From contig CM043958.1 of the NCBI GenBank assembly GCA_014529385.2, positions 75,263,169-75,327,168 of the forward strand: DNA of 64,000 bases. The letters are read 5' to 3'. Source of the DNA: Adiantum capillus-veneris. Taxonomy: Eukaryota > Streptophyta > Polypodiopsida > Polypodiales > Pteridaceae. Within the stretch, counting starts at the first letter, position 1, and each line of letters starts with the position of its first letter. Shown here piece by piece: positions 20,800-33,170 of the stretch. The notes below the pieces were generated by a model. That model worked only from the letters and a program-made list of their open reading frames with translations, did no database searches and was not told the DNA's origin. The position numbers and the translations under genes are program-made.

Positions 20800-21642
20800 T
20801 CCAATTACTCAGAGTGGAAGGAAACCAGTGCTATAAGTGCCTAAAATTTGGTCATAAGAAGGCCCAATGCCCTAAAGGAGATAACCCTTAGTAATCCAAG
20901 CCCCCATGTTAAATTTCAGAATCCACCTAGACAAGGGGGACAATTCAGAAACCTTGGGGCAAGAGGAAGAAATCTAGCACAATCAAGATCCCCTCCTACA
21001 ACACATTCTCGCAGTCAGAAACTAGTCAACAACTCACCTAGAACAACTACTGTGAACTTTGTTTTAGGAAAGGATGACATAGAGGAACAAGCTCACATCT
21101 ATGCTGCCTTGGATCCCAATGGCCAAAATCGACAATTCTCCATTCTTGAGACTAAGGGGGAATGTGAGGATAAACCTCTTTCCTTTCTAATTGATTCTGG
21201 TAGCTCACATTCATTTTTATCACCTAGCACTGTAAAAAGATTGCAAGTCACCTCTCAACCCACAAGCCGTAAGCTACGGGTTTCTTTAGCAATGGGATCC
21301 ACCATCTTGACAGATGAACAACCGGTAGATTTATCCTTTCAACTAGAAGGTCATTCAACCCAACAAAGATTTAGAATCCTAAAGATTGGCCGATTTGAAG
21401 GAATCCTAGGGATGGATTGGCTAAGTAGAAATAATGCAAACAAACATTGGAGTGAAGGAAGCATCTCTTTTTCAAATTCAAAGGGCGAACAAGTTTTGGT
21501 GCCAGGTAGAGCAGGAAAAGCTCCCTTGAAGGTGGTCAAAGCCAATCATTTAGTTGAAGGATTAAAGAAAGGATTGCTGATCTATGTTACAAAACATGAT
21601 AAACCAAAAATAGAACCAAAAGGCCAGAACCTGAATGGTTAA
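20800..21642 (+). pseudogene. pol: Zinc knuckle and aspartic protease, chromovirus B
   Basis: A CCHC knuckle, CYKCLKFGHKKAQC (20,829-20,870), spaced CX2CX4HX4C, binds RNA in gag. A frame open from about 20,848 to 21,642 then carries the retropepsin: FLIDSGSSHSFLS (active Asp-Ser-Gly) and ILGMDWL near its end, as in other Ty3/gypsy proteases. The Ser/Pro/Arg-rich linker between them is typical. The frame continues into the pre-RT segment after a stop at 21,640. Confidence 0.85.
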
Positions 21643-22395
21643 ATGAGTATCAAGATATTTTCCTTGAAGAATTGACAAATCTTCCCCCGCCTAGAGAACT
21701 AGAGCACGAGATCAAGCTAATTCTTGGTGCCCAGCCAATAACCAGGGCCCCCTACAAGATGTCCCCTTCACAATTCATAGAACTGAAGAACCAGTTGACT
21801 CAACTTTTAGAACAAGGCTTCATTAGACCCAATGTCTCTGCTTGGGGAGCTCTTGTGCTCTTCCAAAAGAAGAAAGATGGAACATTCAGACTTTGCATAG
21901 ATTTTTGAGTTTTGAATCAGTACTATCAAGAACAAGTACCCTTTGCCTCGCATAGATGAGCTACTCGATTGACTTGGTGGTGCCATATATTTCACCAAGT
22001 TCGATCTTAGATTAGGTTACTACCAAGTAGGGATCAGAAAAGGTGATATTCCTAAAATAGCTTTCAATACAAGGTTTGGACATTATGAGTTCATCATCAT
22101 GCCCTTTGGCCTAACCAATGTCGCTGCCACATTTAACCATCTCATGACTGATCTTTTCAGGACAAAGCTAGATGATTTTGTTCTAGTCTTCTTTGATGAC
22201 ATCCTTGTGTATTCAAAGACCGGAGAAGATCATGAACGTCATGTATGCCATGTCTTGGAGATTCTCAAAAAATCCCAATTCTATGCCAAGCGGAGCAAAT
22301 GCTCTTTCTTTGTAGAGAAGGTTGCATATTTGGGATTTATAGTCTCTAGGAAAGGTCTCTCTCTAGATCCAGCTAAGGTGGAAGCTGTAGTCTAG
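21643..22395 (+). pseudogene. pol: Reverse transcriptase, chromovirus B
   Basis: The N-terminal part (21,672-21,908) has NLPPPRELEHEIKL, QLLEQGFIRPNVS and FRLCIDF. The core (22,099-22,395) has MPFGLTNVAATF and FFDDILVYS, with both active Asp residues kept, then YLGFIVSRKGLSLDP. A frameshift and stops near 21,905-21,990 separate the two parts. It is a standard Ty3/gypsy RT. Confidence 0.9.
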
Positions 22396-22965
22396 TGGCC
22401 CATTCCGAAGACCGTTTAAGAAGTTTGCAGATCCCTCAACCTCACAAGATGGTGTAGAGTATTTATCAAAAACTATACACTCATCGTGGGCCCTCTCACT
22501 GAACTCACTAGGAAAGAGGAAACATTTATTTGGTCTGATAAAGGAGATATGGCCTTCAACAAATTAAAGGAAATCTTGGTCAGTGAACCTGTCCTCAAAC
22601 TCCCAAACTTTCAAAAAACCCTTGAGGTGATAGTGGATGCTTGCATACAAGGTATAGGTGGAATCCTACGGCAAGACGGACATCCCATAGCTTATAAATC
22701 ATGACAACTCAAGATTCATGAGAAGAATTATCCCACCATGACCTTGAGTTACTAGCTGTGGTTCATGCCCTCAAGAAGTGGCAACACTATCTTTTAGGTC
22801 AGATGTTTGAACTTGTTATTGACCACAAAATCCTCAAGTGGATTTTCATGCAACGAGATTTCAATATGCGACAAAGACAATAGATCGAATTCCTACAAGA
22901 ATTCACTTCTGAGATCAAATTTAGACCAGGTAAGGAAAATCAAGCTGCAGATGCTCTAAGCTGAC
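22396..22965 (+). pseudogene. pol: RNase H, chromovirus B
   Basis: GPLTELTRKEETFIW starts the connection, followed by the RNase H Asp in VIVDACIQGIGG. After a frameshift near 22,700 come LELLAVVHALKKWQHYL-type and FRPGKENQAADALS-type sequences in other frames. TAG and TGA stops are frequent. Confidence 0.8.
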
Positions 22966-23099
22966 GGGTAGTAGCTCTTGCCATTTTGCTAGTTCATTCA
23001 ACCCTACCATAAGAAGTTCAAAGCGGACTCTAGAATAATGATCAATTTGGTCCATTGATTCAAGAAATTCAAACTCAAGTTTAGAAAGATACCTAGAAG

Positions 23100-24277
23100 A
23101 TTATTCTATTCAAGAAGGACTCTTATTTTTCAAGGATCGACTATGCATACCTACATGCTTAAGGACGCAAATTTCAAAAGAAGCTCATGAATCTCCTCTT
23201 GCAGCTCACCCAGGTTATCACAAAATGTTTGTTTCCCTTAAACAAAATTTTTACTGGCCTAAGATGAAGAAGGATATCCTAGAGCACGTCAAGAAGTGCT
23301 TGATATGCCAAAAGGTAAAAGCTGAAAGAGTCAAAATACCTGGGAAGCTACAACCATTAGATATACCTGCAATGAAGTGGGAATGCATCAATATGGATTT
23401 TGTGACAGAGTTACCCAAGACTACTAAAAATTTTGATTCAATTTTTGTGGTGGTGGATAAACTCACCAAAGTAGCTCACCTTGTCCCCGTCAAGACCACC
23501 GCCTCTGCTCTGCTGATATTGCTCAAATCTTTGCAAAAGAGATGATCAGATTACATGGAATTCTTGCTAGGATAATCAACAATCGTGATGCCAAGTTTAC
23601 CTCTAAGCTTTGGAAGGCCATGTTCCAATCCTTAAGTACTCAATTAAACCTAAGTTCAGCCTATCATCCAGAGATAGATGGAGAAACTGAAAGAGTTAAT
23701 CAAGTTATAGAAGATATGATGAGATCATATTGCAGTTAGAAACCTCACCTTTGGATTAAATATTTACCTTTAGTGGAATTTTCCTATAATTTTTTCCTAC
23801 CATAGAAGTTTGGGAATGTCCCCATTTAAAGCTCTTTATGGACAAGATTGTCTCATTCCTCTCAGGATGAATGACCCAAGTTTTTTAATGCCTGTAATCA
23901 AGAATACCCTTGAAGAAATGGATCGCCAAATCAAAATAAAAAGGGAGAACCTTAAGAGAGCAAGTGATAGGCAAAAGGGTTATGGCGATTTTAGCAAAGA
24001 TCTCTTAGGACCTTCAAGACAGGAGATAAAGTTTTTCTTAGGGTCAAGCCAAAGAGAAGTTCAATCAAATTGGGAAAGTAAGAAGCTAGCAAATAGATAT
24101 TGTGGACCCTTTGAGGTTTTGAGAAGAATAGGGAACCAATCTTACAAACTTGCTCTACCCACTCACTTGCATGTGCACAATGTCTTTCATATTAGCTTGC
24201 TAAACGAATATGTTGCAGATCCTTTGCACATCTTGAATGATAAGGATAATTTTCTTATCACGCAGGAAGAATTCTAG
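23100..24277 (+). pseudogene. pol: Integrase, chromovirus B
   Basis: The HHCC finger lies around 23,185-23,320 (AAHPGYHKMF, then CLICQK). The core has INMDFVTELP (first Asp), NNRDAKFTSKL (second Asp) and HPEIDGETERVNQ (Glu), so the D-D-E triad is kept. The C-terminal part (23,810-24,277) has MSPFKALYGQ, RYCGPFEVLRRIG and HNVFHISLL, the GPY/F module. Two frameshifts break the core. Confidence 0.88.
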
Positions 24278-24430
24278 ATGGAGCCTGAGCAAATTTTAGA
24301 CATAAAGAAGCGGAAGCTGCCACACTGAATAATTTGGAAATTTTTGGTCGAGTGGATGGGTTATCCCATTGAAGATGCCTCTTGGGAAGATTGGAAACGT
24401 CTTATTTCCCAAATTTCTTATCTTTTTTGA
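24278..24430 (+). pseudogene. pol: Integrase C-terminal chromodomain, chromovirus B
   Basis: In the integrase frame, after a TAG, the sequence reads PEQILDIKKRKL, a TGA (likely once CGA), then FLVEWMGYPIEDASWEDW. This is the chromodomain signature that defines chromoviruses and helps target integration to heterochromatin. The element end and its 3' LTR were not found beyond this. Confidence 0.75.
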
Positions 24431-26097
24431 TAAGAACTTTCCTCTTTTTGTGCCCAACCCTAAATCTTGCTAGCCCATGTAATTATTACTACCAGCTCTA
24501 TCTTACTAAACTTTTGGTAAGCAATGTATACTTACTGACGAGATTAATGCTATCCTTAATCTGGTAACTCGGAATAGATGTATGGAATTTAAAAAATAAA
24601 TATATATATTTGTTGTATCTTCTTGTCCTTGTCTTGAGTTTTTCTTTCATTGAGACTTCACTTGATGGGTACAACTACAAGGAAAAAAAAACTATAACCA
24701 GCAGAGCCCCGGTAATCACAAAAGCTAAGAAATGAAAGAATATGAGAACAAAGGAAGTGACGTGGATAACCTTATGGGGTCAAGAATTGGCAACTAAACC
24801 CTATTCTTAAATTCATATTAAGAAGGAGGACAAACTTACAAATTGACCATACCTTCAATTGCATGGTCACATTAGCAAGAGTCACAAACTAGACACATGT
24901 TAGATCTTTCTTCCGTCGGAATGACCCAACGAGAAATGGCTTCACTAATCTCTCTGGTATGAAGAAAAGAAAAAGGGACCCCTAAGGGGTAAACCAAAAT
25001 GCGGATACAAGTATATCTTAGAAGAAGGGATAAATTGTGTCCACAAGAATAACCTTTCAAAGAAGCGACGATTGACTGATCTTATTACATAGTAAAATTG
25101 GGGACTGATGCCCAAAGCTCAAAATAGTCGAACGTTATTGCGGAAGTGATCTCGATCCTAGAGAGTTACCCTTATGCTATTATGCCAAGGTCTCCATATT
25201 GTCTGACCGACCAAAGAACCTTGCTCTGGGAAGAGTAGATGTTTGTAACTCTCTAAGAATCCCCTCTTGACTACTTTGCCTGCATTTTGCAAGTGCAAAA
25301 CGCTTAAGGATAAGACCAAATCCTATTGCCAAGATGCCATCAAACAAGGGTAAAGGAAGTAAGAAAAGGATGGGGGTAGCAAAGAGATAAATTCTACCAG
25401 GAAGTTAAAAACTCTTTAAAGAAAGAGCAGATATGTAGTAACTTTTATAGGACGATGGGTTATTGATAAAGCCAAACTAAGGACAAATATTTTATATCAA
25501 ACAGTGGTAACTTGTAGGAGAAGCATAAACGCCTTCATTTCCTATTACAAGCTAAGGACATCTCTTTCTATTTGTTGGGGAGTTTGTAAGGGCCTTCTCC
25601 TAGCTCTTACGCAAGACCAACACATCTAAGCCACCGACTTAAAAGATGAGAAAGAAAAAGAAAATAATAAAAATAAAAAAATATTTGAGAAAAATTTGGG
25701 TTCAATTTAAGCACCAAAGTATACTCACGAGACACTTTCGGCTTATGCCATGGGAACATGGACATAACCAATGCATAGGAAATTAGCTTTTCATTTGAGA
25801 AAATTAACATAAAGGAAAAGATAAGAGGAAAAAGAAAAAGATAAAGAAGGAAAAGAGAAGATAAGGATAAGGTGAGTAAGTAACTTGTTGAGAAATTTTT
25901 GATAAGTAAAATAAGTTATCAAAGAAAGATAGGTTATCAAGATAAGGAAGATAAGCTATTATCAAGATAAGTGAAAGCACTTATAAAAAATGTGCATTAA
26001 AAGAGGGTTTCTCTTCTCAATTTTCACTTCTCTTATTCATTTTTTGAAGGTGCAATCTTGAGAGTAAGCTTGAGAAAGCCATAGCCAAACCTCTTTC

Positions 26098-26148
26098 ACA
26101 CACACACACACACATACACACACACACACACACACTCACACACACATC
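26098..26148. repeat. (CA)n microsatellite
   Basis: An interrupted CA repeat of about 48 bp. Confidence 0.95.
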
Positions 26149-26570
26149 TCTCCAAGAGAAGTCATGCCCAAAACCCTAATCAAGTTTGCTAAAACTTGAT
26201 CTTCTTCTTCACACTACACTCTCTCTCTTGTCTTCCATAACATTCAAGCTTTCCATAGCTTGAATTGCCCTTATCTCCTTTCCTCCTCTCACTCCAAGTA
26301 ACGAATTTGTGGACTTCAAGAGAAGGAAATAAGTGGAGAGAGCCATCTACAACAAATATACTTCTTTAAATACTTACCACAATCAAGGAGAAGACTACCG
26401 CATACACCGAAGTAAGGTTTTACATATTATCTTCATAAATTGATTTAGTTCTCATTCTAATTCAATTCATGCTTAAGCTCTTGAATTTGCTAAGCAAGAG
26501 TTCTCTTTGTTTGTAAGAATAAAATTACAAAATAACCATGTTGCTAACCGGCACTATTCCAATGTTATTT

Positions 26571-26875
26571 CAAGTTCCGTTGTTTCAAGTTCTCTAGATT
26601 ACGAGACTAATATGGCATAGAGAGAGTAGAAAGCACTCTCTTTAACCATAGGTAACTGGAGATCATAATTATATTTCAAGTTCCGTTCTTTAGATTACCA
26701 AACTAATATGGCATAGAGAGAGTAGAAAGCACTCTCTTTAACCATAGGTGACTGGAGATCATAGTTATATTTCAAGTTTCGTTCTCTAGAATACCAGACT
26801 AATATGGCATAGAGAGTATAGAAAGCACTCTCTTTAACCATAGGTGACTAGAGATCATACTAAAATAACATGCAT
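26571..26875. repeat. 96-bp tandem repeat, three copies
   Basis: The marker CTAATATGGCATAGAGAG occurs at 26,607, 26,703 and 26,799, exactly 96 bp apart. Units share GAAAGCACTCTCTTTAACC and GGAGATCATA. They are non-coding. Confidence 0.9.
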
Positions 26876-26916
26876 GTTGGATGATGATTAATATCTATGC
26901 GTACCCTTAAACCCCG

Positions 26917-26943
26917 CCAAATATATATATATATATATATATT
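26917..26943. repeat. (AT)n microsatellite
   Basis: A run of about 13 AT dinucleotides. Confidence 0.95.
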
Positions 26944-29480
26944 TTAAGATGCACAAGATAATTGCCACATAATCATGGGCAATTAACTATAAATTTTTTT
27001 GGAATTAACCATTCTATTCAAGTGACATTATAATTTACTCCAAAAAGTTCTCTTATGAAAGTTCACAAGTTTTTTTGTAAATTTAAGAATTAGGATTTTT
27101 CTTCTTTCAAAGAGAAAAAGAGCACGTGTGTAAGATTTGTTTAGTGATACACATAAGCTAATACTAATTCTCTCAAGGAGAGTTAAGTTTTGAAGGGTAG
27201 TTCTATCTTAATCATAGGTGTTTTGCCTTGGAAGTGGGAAATTCCTTCCAATTAAGATTAATCCCCCCCTCTTATCAATTGGAAAGTGCCAAAACCATAA
27301 GCCTCTTTTAGCTACGTGATTAATCCTCTCCATAAGATAAAAGGTAAGCCTAAGTCCCATCGTACAAGAGGACTTTTTTTTAAAGATTTCATAACATGAA
27401 CATTTTTCCTTACACAAGCATGCCCACTCTTAGGAATGTTGCATTTTCACTCTTACACTACCATGCATGGAAGGGTTTCACTCTTGCATAAGCACTCAAA
27501 GGAAGATTTTGATTATTTGTCTCAAGATTGCAAGTTGGTGCATTCCGAAGTTTTGTGTTTACTACACGTAGATCATATCAAGGCAAAACTCATTGTAGAA
27601 GCATATGCATTGTTCATTACAAGTTTTTCTACTTTCAAGTTTGTTTGCAAATTCGAAGGGGGGAGTAAAGGGATAGCTTCACGGATGTCGTGACCGTGTT
27701 TCTTAACCATAAAACTCCCATCGCTTCCATGGAGATGCCCCATGAATGGCAAATGATGCAAAGGAACCAAAATGGGATTCATCAAAATCGGGGTTAACTT
27801 GAAACTTACGTCGAGACAAAACCTTAAACTCCCAAGAATTCGTTGTATTTCTTAAAGGGCTTGTCTGATTGAAGATTAAAAATGAACTAGGAACTAAGAG
27901 ATTATAACTCAAGAAACTTTATCTAGATTTAAACTAGGATTAAAACTTAACCGAGAAGATTTGACGTGGATAGCCCTAGCATAACATAGAAGATTTAAGT
28001 GTGAACTTTGTCTTACTTGCATAGAAAAGGTCGACGCAAGTGTTTACGTGTGTGATACAATGGGGGATGATCCTTTTTGGCTAGGATTGATAAAATTTGG
28101 TCTATGTTTTGAGCTCGGTTCATTCATTGCCCTAGAAATGGGACTGAATGGGAGTGAGTCCCGGCTGAGTGATAGGGACCCAACAAATACGTCTAGAAAT
28201 CGGCATAGTCCGGGTAGGCCTGATGTCGAGAGGATAAGGAAAGAAGGAAACAATCCTGGGGATGGATCGAATAAGGAAGGGAGTTGTAATTAATTAAAGA
28301 ATACTTGTTTTTAAAAATTGTTTGAAAAAAAATGAACCTTGGAAAGGCTAGGAACCCAAATGGGCTATCCCGCACTCGTCCGCATCAACCAAACAATGCT
28401 CTACTTCTTGGATTTTTTTATATAAAAGGAACCTAAAGTAGATTGTTTTTAAAGCCTTTCCCAAACAAAAGAACCAAATGGGAATTGTGTGAAGGCACCA
28501 CCTCAATACGTGGTGGAGGAGATAGGATAATCGCGCCTTGGGACAAGCATCGAGGTATTATTGGGAAGGTATATGTGATTTCTTGAAAGAAAAAAAAGGA
28601 AATAAGAAGATTCAAAAGGATAAAAAGATGGAATGACCTGATGAATGCACATTTGCAAGGGTTTGCATGCTACCTTTAATTGCTTGAAATGTATTCTTTG
28701 ATCGACATGACTGGAATATTGGTTTCTAGTATCATAGTACTACCTTCAAAAAGTACATTTATCAAACGGTTCGGTGGGTGGATGGATTCCAAGGGGTTAA
28801 CTTGTTGGCCAAAAAGTTGAACCCAATTTTATGTTGTCCAATAAGTTGAGTTAGTTATGGTAAAAGGGAATCCGATCTACGGAGCGGGAACCAAACTTGG
28901 GAACAAGGGGTTTGTGTAGCCTGTAATTCCACTCATCTTAGGGGAACGCACTGACGGTTGTGCTCGGTCCTAGCCAAGAAAACAACATCAGTGACCTTGA
29001 ACCAAGGGTGATTTAGTGAACTCCCACTAGTTAACCTTGGAAGGTTGATATTCTAATTTAGTCTGATGACTTTGAATGGTAAGTGGAACCGATGAGAAAA
29101 GGTGTTTCTAGCTTAAGGGACCCAAATGACCAAAGTGAATGAGAACACCCTCTTGATTTGGCATCGAAGAGTACGAGGAGTTCTGTCTTGGTGTCGGTCT
29201 CAAGTGGGAGGGATGTCAAGAATTGTGGTGTAATTGTGGGAAGGAATTGCAGCCGGTGGTACCTAATATGGCCCTCACATTAGGCATCGCAAGCATTTCT
29301 GTCTTGAGTCCATTTCATTCTCCCAAAGTAGAGTGACATATTCTACTTGGTATTTGAGAGATGTCGTCATCACAAACATGATGCTAAGAATGCACACTAG
29401 TTAAATTTAAGCACAATAAAAGGAGAATTAATCTTATAAGACAAAAACATTGATCTTTCAAAAGAAACATGTATATTTAC

Positions 29481-30240
29481 TTACTCTAATGTAGCATTGT
29501 AAGCATTGACAAAGTTCATACTATTCTTAAGCTGCATCCATCTAGCATCTTCAAAAGGATAATTTTTGGACTTAATAAGATACCGTTGGATAACCTTACC
29601 ATGTCGTAGTACCTTGTCTTCATGCCGAAGGATAGCTTCGAGTTGTAGCACCTCTTCTTGGTCTTCGATTTCTGGGGGGTCTTCAATAATTGGTTCACTT
29701 GGTGGCTCTCCTTTGTAGGGCTTAAGTAGGCTCACATGAAAAGCATTGTTTATGAGACAATGGTTGGGCACCTTGAGTTGATAAGCCATCTCATTGATTG
29801 GCTTCAAGATTTGAAAAGGACCATAGTATCTTTTTGTTTGTTTAGCATAATACTTTTGATGGCTTTTAGGATTTTTGCATATCGTTTGCCTTAATCGAGC
29901 CTTGGGAAACTTGAGTAAGACCCAATCATTTTCTTTGAACATTAAGGCTCTTCTGTGCTTGTCAGCAATAACAGATTTTTGTCTTTGTTGAGAGATGGAT
30001 ATAGCCTCTTTACTCTTTTGAAAATATTCTTGTAGGTCACGATTATATTCATCAACAGCAAAGATCTTCCCATGTACTTTAAGTAGAAAGGGACTTTTAG
30101 ATCTTCCCTCTATGATCTCAAAAGGTTCCCTTCCCGTAGTAGTATGGACAATATTATTGTACGCATAATCTACAAGGGATAAGTACTTATCCCATTGTGA
30201 GCATTGATCTACCTCTGTAACATAAGCCTATAGGGGTGAA
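29481..30240 (-). pseudogene. pol: Family A copy 2: integrase C-terminus and chromodomain
   Basis: On the minus strand, after a disrupted core end (30,240 to about 29,945), the open part has RYYGPFQILKPINEMAYQL and NNAFHVSLLKPYKG (GPY/F module). It then has VLQLEAILRHEDKVLRHGKV and LIKSKNYPFEDARW, a chromodomain. The family is therefore a chromovirus. The 3' LTR expected at lower coordinates is not recognisable. Confidence 0.8.
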
Positions 30241-30514
30241 AGCATGTTAACGTGTCGCGCTTTTTGTGCTAGTTAGCAGTTTCAAGTTAGCACGTTTTAA
30301 AAAAGTTGGGCGTCCGGTAAAATTTTTACAATTCGTATCAAAATTTGTCAGAGGTTGTACATTTGGATTCCTTGTTTCAAGAGCTTTCTACTGATATATC
30401 ATATGTCATAGATCTTGGAGATGTAGCTCATGTTATTGTACTAGTTAGCATATGTTAAAATTGTGCGAGTTAGCATTGTCTGGGACACCAAAAAGCATGA
30501 CAAGTTAACATGCT
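30241..30514. mobile_element. MITE-like insertion with 26-bp terminal inverted repeats
   Basis: The left end (30,241-30,266) begins AGCATGTTAACGTGTC. The right end (30,489-30,514), read in reverse complement, begins AGCATGTTAACTTGTC; both continue to GCTTTTTG with three mismatches in 26. The 274-bp unit splits the integrase of family A copy 2 between its Glu-containing core and C-terminus. It has no coding capacity, and I saw no clean target duplication. Short GTTAGCA motifs recur inside. Confidence 0.65.
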
Positions 30515-30977
30515 CATAGCCATAGTAGATCGAGTATCATAAGATTGGCTATCTCAATTTGGCCATCCGTTTGCGGCCGATAGGCCAAAGAGAAATTCAA
30601 TCTGGCACCTAGATTTTCAAAGAGACCTTTCCAAAAATTACTCATCATTCTAGGATCTCTATCTGACACGATGTATGTTAATAAATCATGGTGTTTGAAA
30701 ATATGAGATATGAAGAGAGTTTCCATTTGCTGTTCTTTAATAGTCTTTTTGACAGAATAAAGTGTGCTTGCTTGCTAAACCTGTCGACTATTGTCCATAT
30801 TCCCCTATTCCCATGGATAGACTTGGGTAATCCAAAGATAAAATCCATGGATATACTCTCCCATTGTGAATTAGAAATTGGCAATGGTTGGAATGATTCA
30901 AGTTGCTTCCCTCTATCATACTTGGTCTTTTGGCATACCACACATTTTGAAATATACTCTTGTATGTCTACTTTCAT
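30515..30977 (-). pseudogene. pol: Family A copy 2: integrase finger end and core
   Basis: CVVCQKTKYDRGK closes the HHCC finger. MDFIFGLPKS holds the first Asp, YIVSDRDPRMMSNFW the second and RPQTDGQIEIAN the Glu, so the triad is intact. A frameshift near 30,700 splits the core, and the MITE-like insertion follows. Confidence 0.85.
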
Positions 30978-31264
30978 GGTAGGCCAATAGAAGTACGTCT
31001 CTACTCCTCAAAGAGTAGGTTGAATGCCTCTATGCCCCACATAGCGAGGAGCATGGGATTCATACATGACTTCTCACGAAGGGAGTGGAAACACATAGCC
31101 TATTTCCATGGAGAAGATAACCATCCTGCAAGGTGAATGGTCTTCTTTCTTCCCCAATGCAATGGCTGACATTATATCTTTGAAGTCAAGGTCAGTAGCA
31201 TACTCATGTATCATAGAAGATAGATCATTGTGAGTTACTATAGACACTGCATTGCTCTTGGTCA

Positions 31265-31690
31265 TCATGAAAGTGCATCGGCTACTTGATTGTGCTTACC
31301 AGCAATGTGAGCAATATGAAAATAAAATTGCGAAAGAAAATTTTCCCACCTCATTTGTTTGTCGGAAAGCTTGGTTTGCGTCATGAAGTACTTGAGGCTT
31401 TGGTGGTCCGTTTGCAAAATAAATGGAGTCCCCAATAGATAGTGCTTCCATGTGTCTAGGACATGTAGAACAGCTAAAAGCTCTTTTTCATATATGCCCA
31501 AGACCCCTTTATTGGCATTGAGCCTTCGGCTCTCATATGCTATGGCATGCCCTTCTTGAACCAAGACTGCTCCAGGGCAATCACCACAAGCATCACATTG
31601 GACCTCAAATGGCTTTGAGAGATCCGGAAGCATAAGGACTGGTTGGGAGGTAAGCATTTTTCTCTTTAGCAGTCCATGAGTACTTAACAT
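31265..31690 (-). pseudogene. pol: Family A copy 2: RNase H
   Basis: The minus-strand frame has LPDLSKPFEVQCDACGDCPG (first Asp), YEKELLAVLHVLDTWKHYL (Glu region), ILQTDHQSLKYF (Asp) and GKHNQVADALS (last Asp). It is open through the domain. The stretch 31,268-31,074 continues toward the integrase finger with a frameshift. Confidence 0.9.
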
Positions 31691-32572
31691 TCTTCTTTGT
31701 TAGGTCATGTAATGGTCCTACTATTTGAGAGAATTTTGCTATGAAGCATCTATAGTATGCACACATACCAATAAAGCTTCGTAGCTCATGTAGATTCCTT
31801 GGATTAGGCCATGCTTTTATTACCTCCAGCTTTGATGGATCCATACGGATACCATCTTGAGAGATAATATGACCTAAGTATTGAATCCCTTGAAGGCTCT
31901 TCTTTTGATTGATAAAAAGCTTGTTCTCCCTCAAAGCTTGAAAAATTACCTGGGGATGTTGCTTATCCTCCAAATACTTGGAGTAGATGATGATATCATC
32001 AAAGAACACTCCAGTTAATTTGTGCGGCAGGGTCTAAATATTTTCTCCATCAAACGATTGAATGTGGCCAATGCATTAGTCAAACCAAAAGGCATGACTA
32101 GATATTCATAAAGACCAAACGTTGTACATAACGCGTTCTTTAGGATATCTAATTCATTATCCTTATTTGATGATAGCCACTTTTAAGGTCAATCCTATGA
32201 AAGTAGGTCAAACCTTGTAGCTTATCAAACAGATCATCAACCTATGATACACAATTTGTTTTTGGTAGTGATATGGTTTAGCGCTCGATAGTCCACACAC
32301 ATGTGGTATGTACTATATTTCTTTTGCACTAAAAGGACTGGAGAACAAAAGGGAGAGGAGCTAGGCCTCACCATACCTTTGTCTACTAATTCTTGTACTT
32401 GCCTCATGATCTCCTCTTGTTGACCTTGGGAAACTCGATAAGGAGGCTTGTTAGGCGGTGAGCTTCCTGGTAGGAGCTCAATTAAATGGTTATCATCCCC
32501 TTGTTTTGGAGGTAAGTCCATAGGAATATCATCAATGAACACATCTTGGAATCCATTTAGACAATTAGACAA
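31605..32572 (-). pseudogene. pol: Family A copy 2: reverse transcriptase
   Basis: The N-terminal part (32,572-32,237) reads [34 protein letters not shown] and MCVDYRALN. The C-terminal part (32,009-31,605) reads FFDDIIIYSKYLEDK (both active Asp), YLGHIISQDGI and LRSFIGMCAYYRCF. The middle (about 32,230-32,010) is frameshifted. It is the same family as 11,862-12,464. Confidence 0.88.
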
Positions 32573-32736
32573 GTACTTTGCTTTGTTAAAACATTAGCAT
32601 CATTTAGAGACACTTTGACAAAAATAATGTACGCAAAAACTGAGCTTTTCATTGACTTATCAAAAGCACGTGAATTTACAAGTGGTATAGTACAACCGGA
32701 CTCAATATACATGCTCTTTTTTTCCCTATAGACGAA

Positions 32737-33114
32737 TTAGATTCTTCTTTCAGGGAACTTCATTTTGGCAGCCATGCAGTTGAACCATGGTGTCCCTAGG
32801 ATAACATCCTCATGTTGGAGAGGAGAGATGAAAAAGTCTTCTTTATCGACGTAGCTTTGGACATGAAGCCTCAACTTCCCAATCAAGGGAGTAACAGAGG
32901 CTTGCCATCCCTTGAAAGCTCCACCGATAGTTACAATATCTCCCATCTTGAAAGCTTGAATGCCTAACTTAGTGGCCAACTCCGTTGATATGAAGTTTTG
33001 CGTAGAGCTAGACTCATTGGAGAGTAGCTTCAAACTTCTCCATTCAGTAAGCACTTTGTCCTTTGCATTGCTTGCAAGGAATTGCTTCATGATGGAAACT
33101 CGTAGAGTTTCCAT
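32737..33114 (-). pseudogene. pol: Family A copy 2: protease region
   Basis: The frame contains SSTQNFISTELATKLG, following where the Asp-Ser/Thr-Gly motif should be, then HEDVILGTPWFN (ILG-type end of the retropepsin) and WFNCMAAKMKFPE. The usual D[ST]G triplet reads NES here, so the active site looks lost. Confidence 0.7.
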
Positions 33115-33170
33115 GTCTTTGGAGCTTCACCGCTGCCACAAAGGCTAGCCCATCATTGACAAGCAGATAT

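Larger units (their letters stand above)
24431..29480. other. 5-kb stretch with no recognisable gene
   Basis: Only short frames occur and none matches a known domain. The AT-poor leader-like part at 25,980-26,400 has a TATA-like ACTTATAAAAAATG, then CT-rich transcripts-like sequence, suggesting an LTR or retroelement leader. A polypurine-like run (GAAGGGGGGAG, about 27,655) and an LTR-like block (27,700-29,300) follow without a matched partner. I judge this to be degraded LTR-retrotransposon non-coding DNA. Confidence 0.45.

Noticed and set aside
27700-29300. LTR of chromovirus B or family A copy 2
   Set aside because: I could not match it by eye to 17,500-18,631 or to the family A LTRs, so it is left unassigned.
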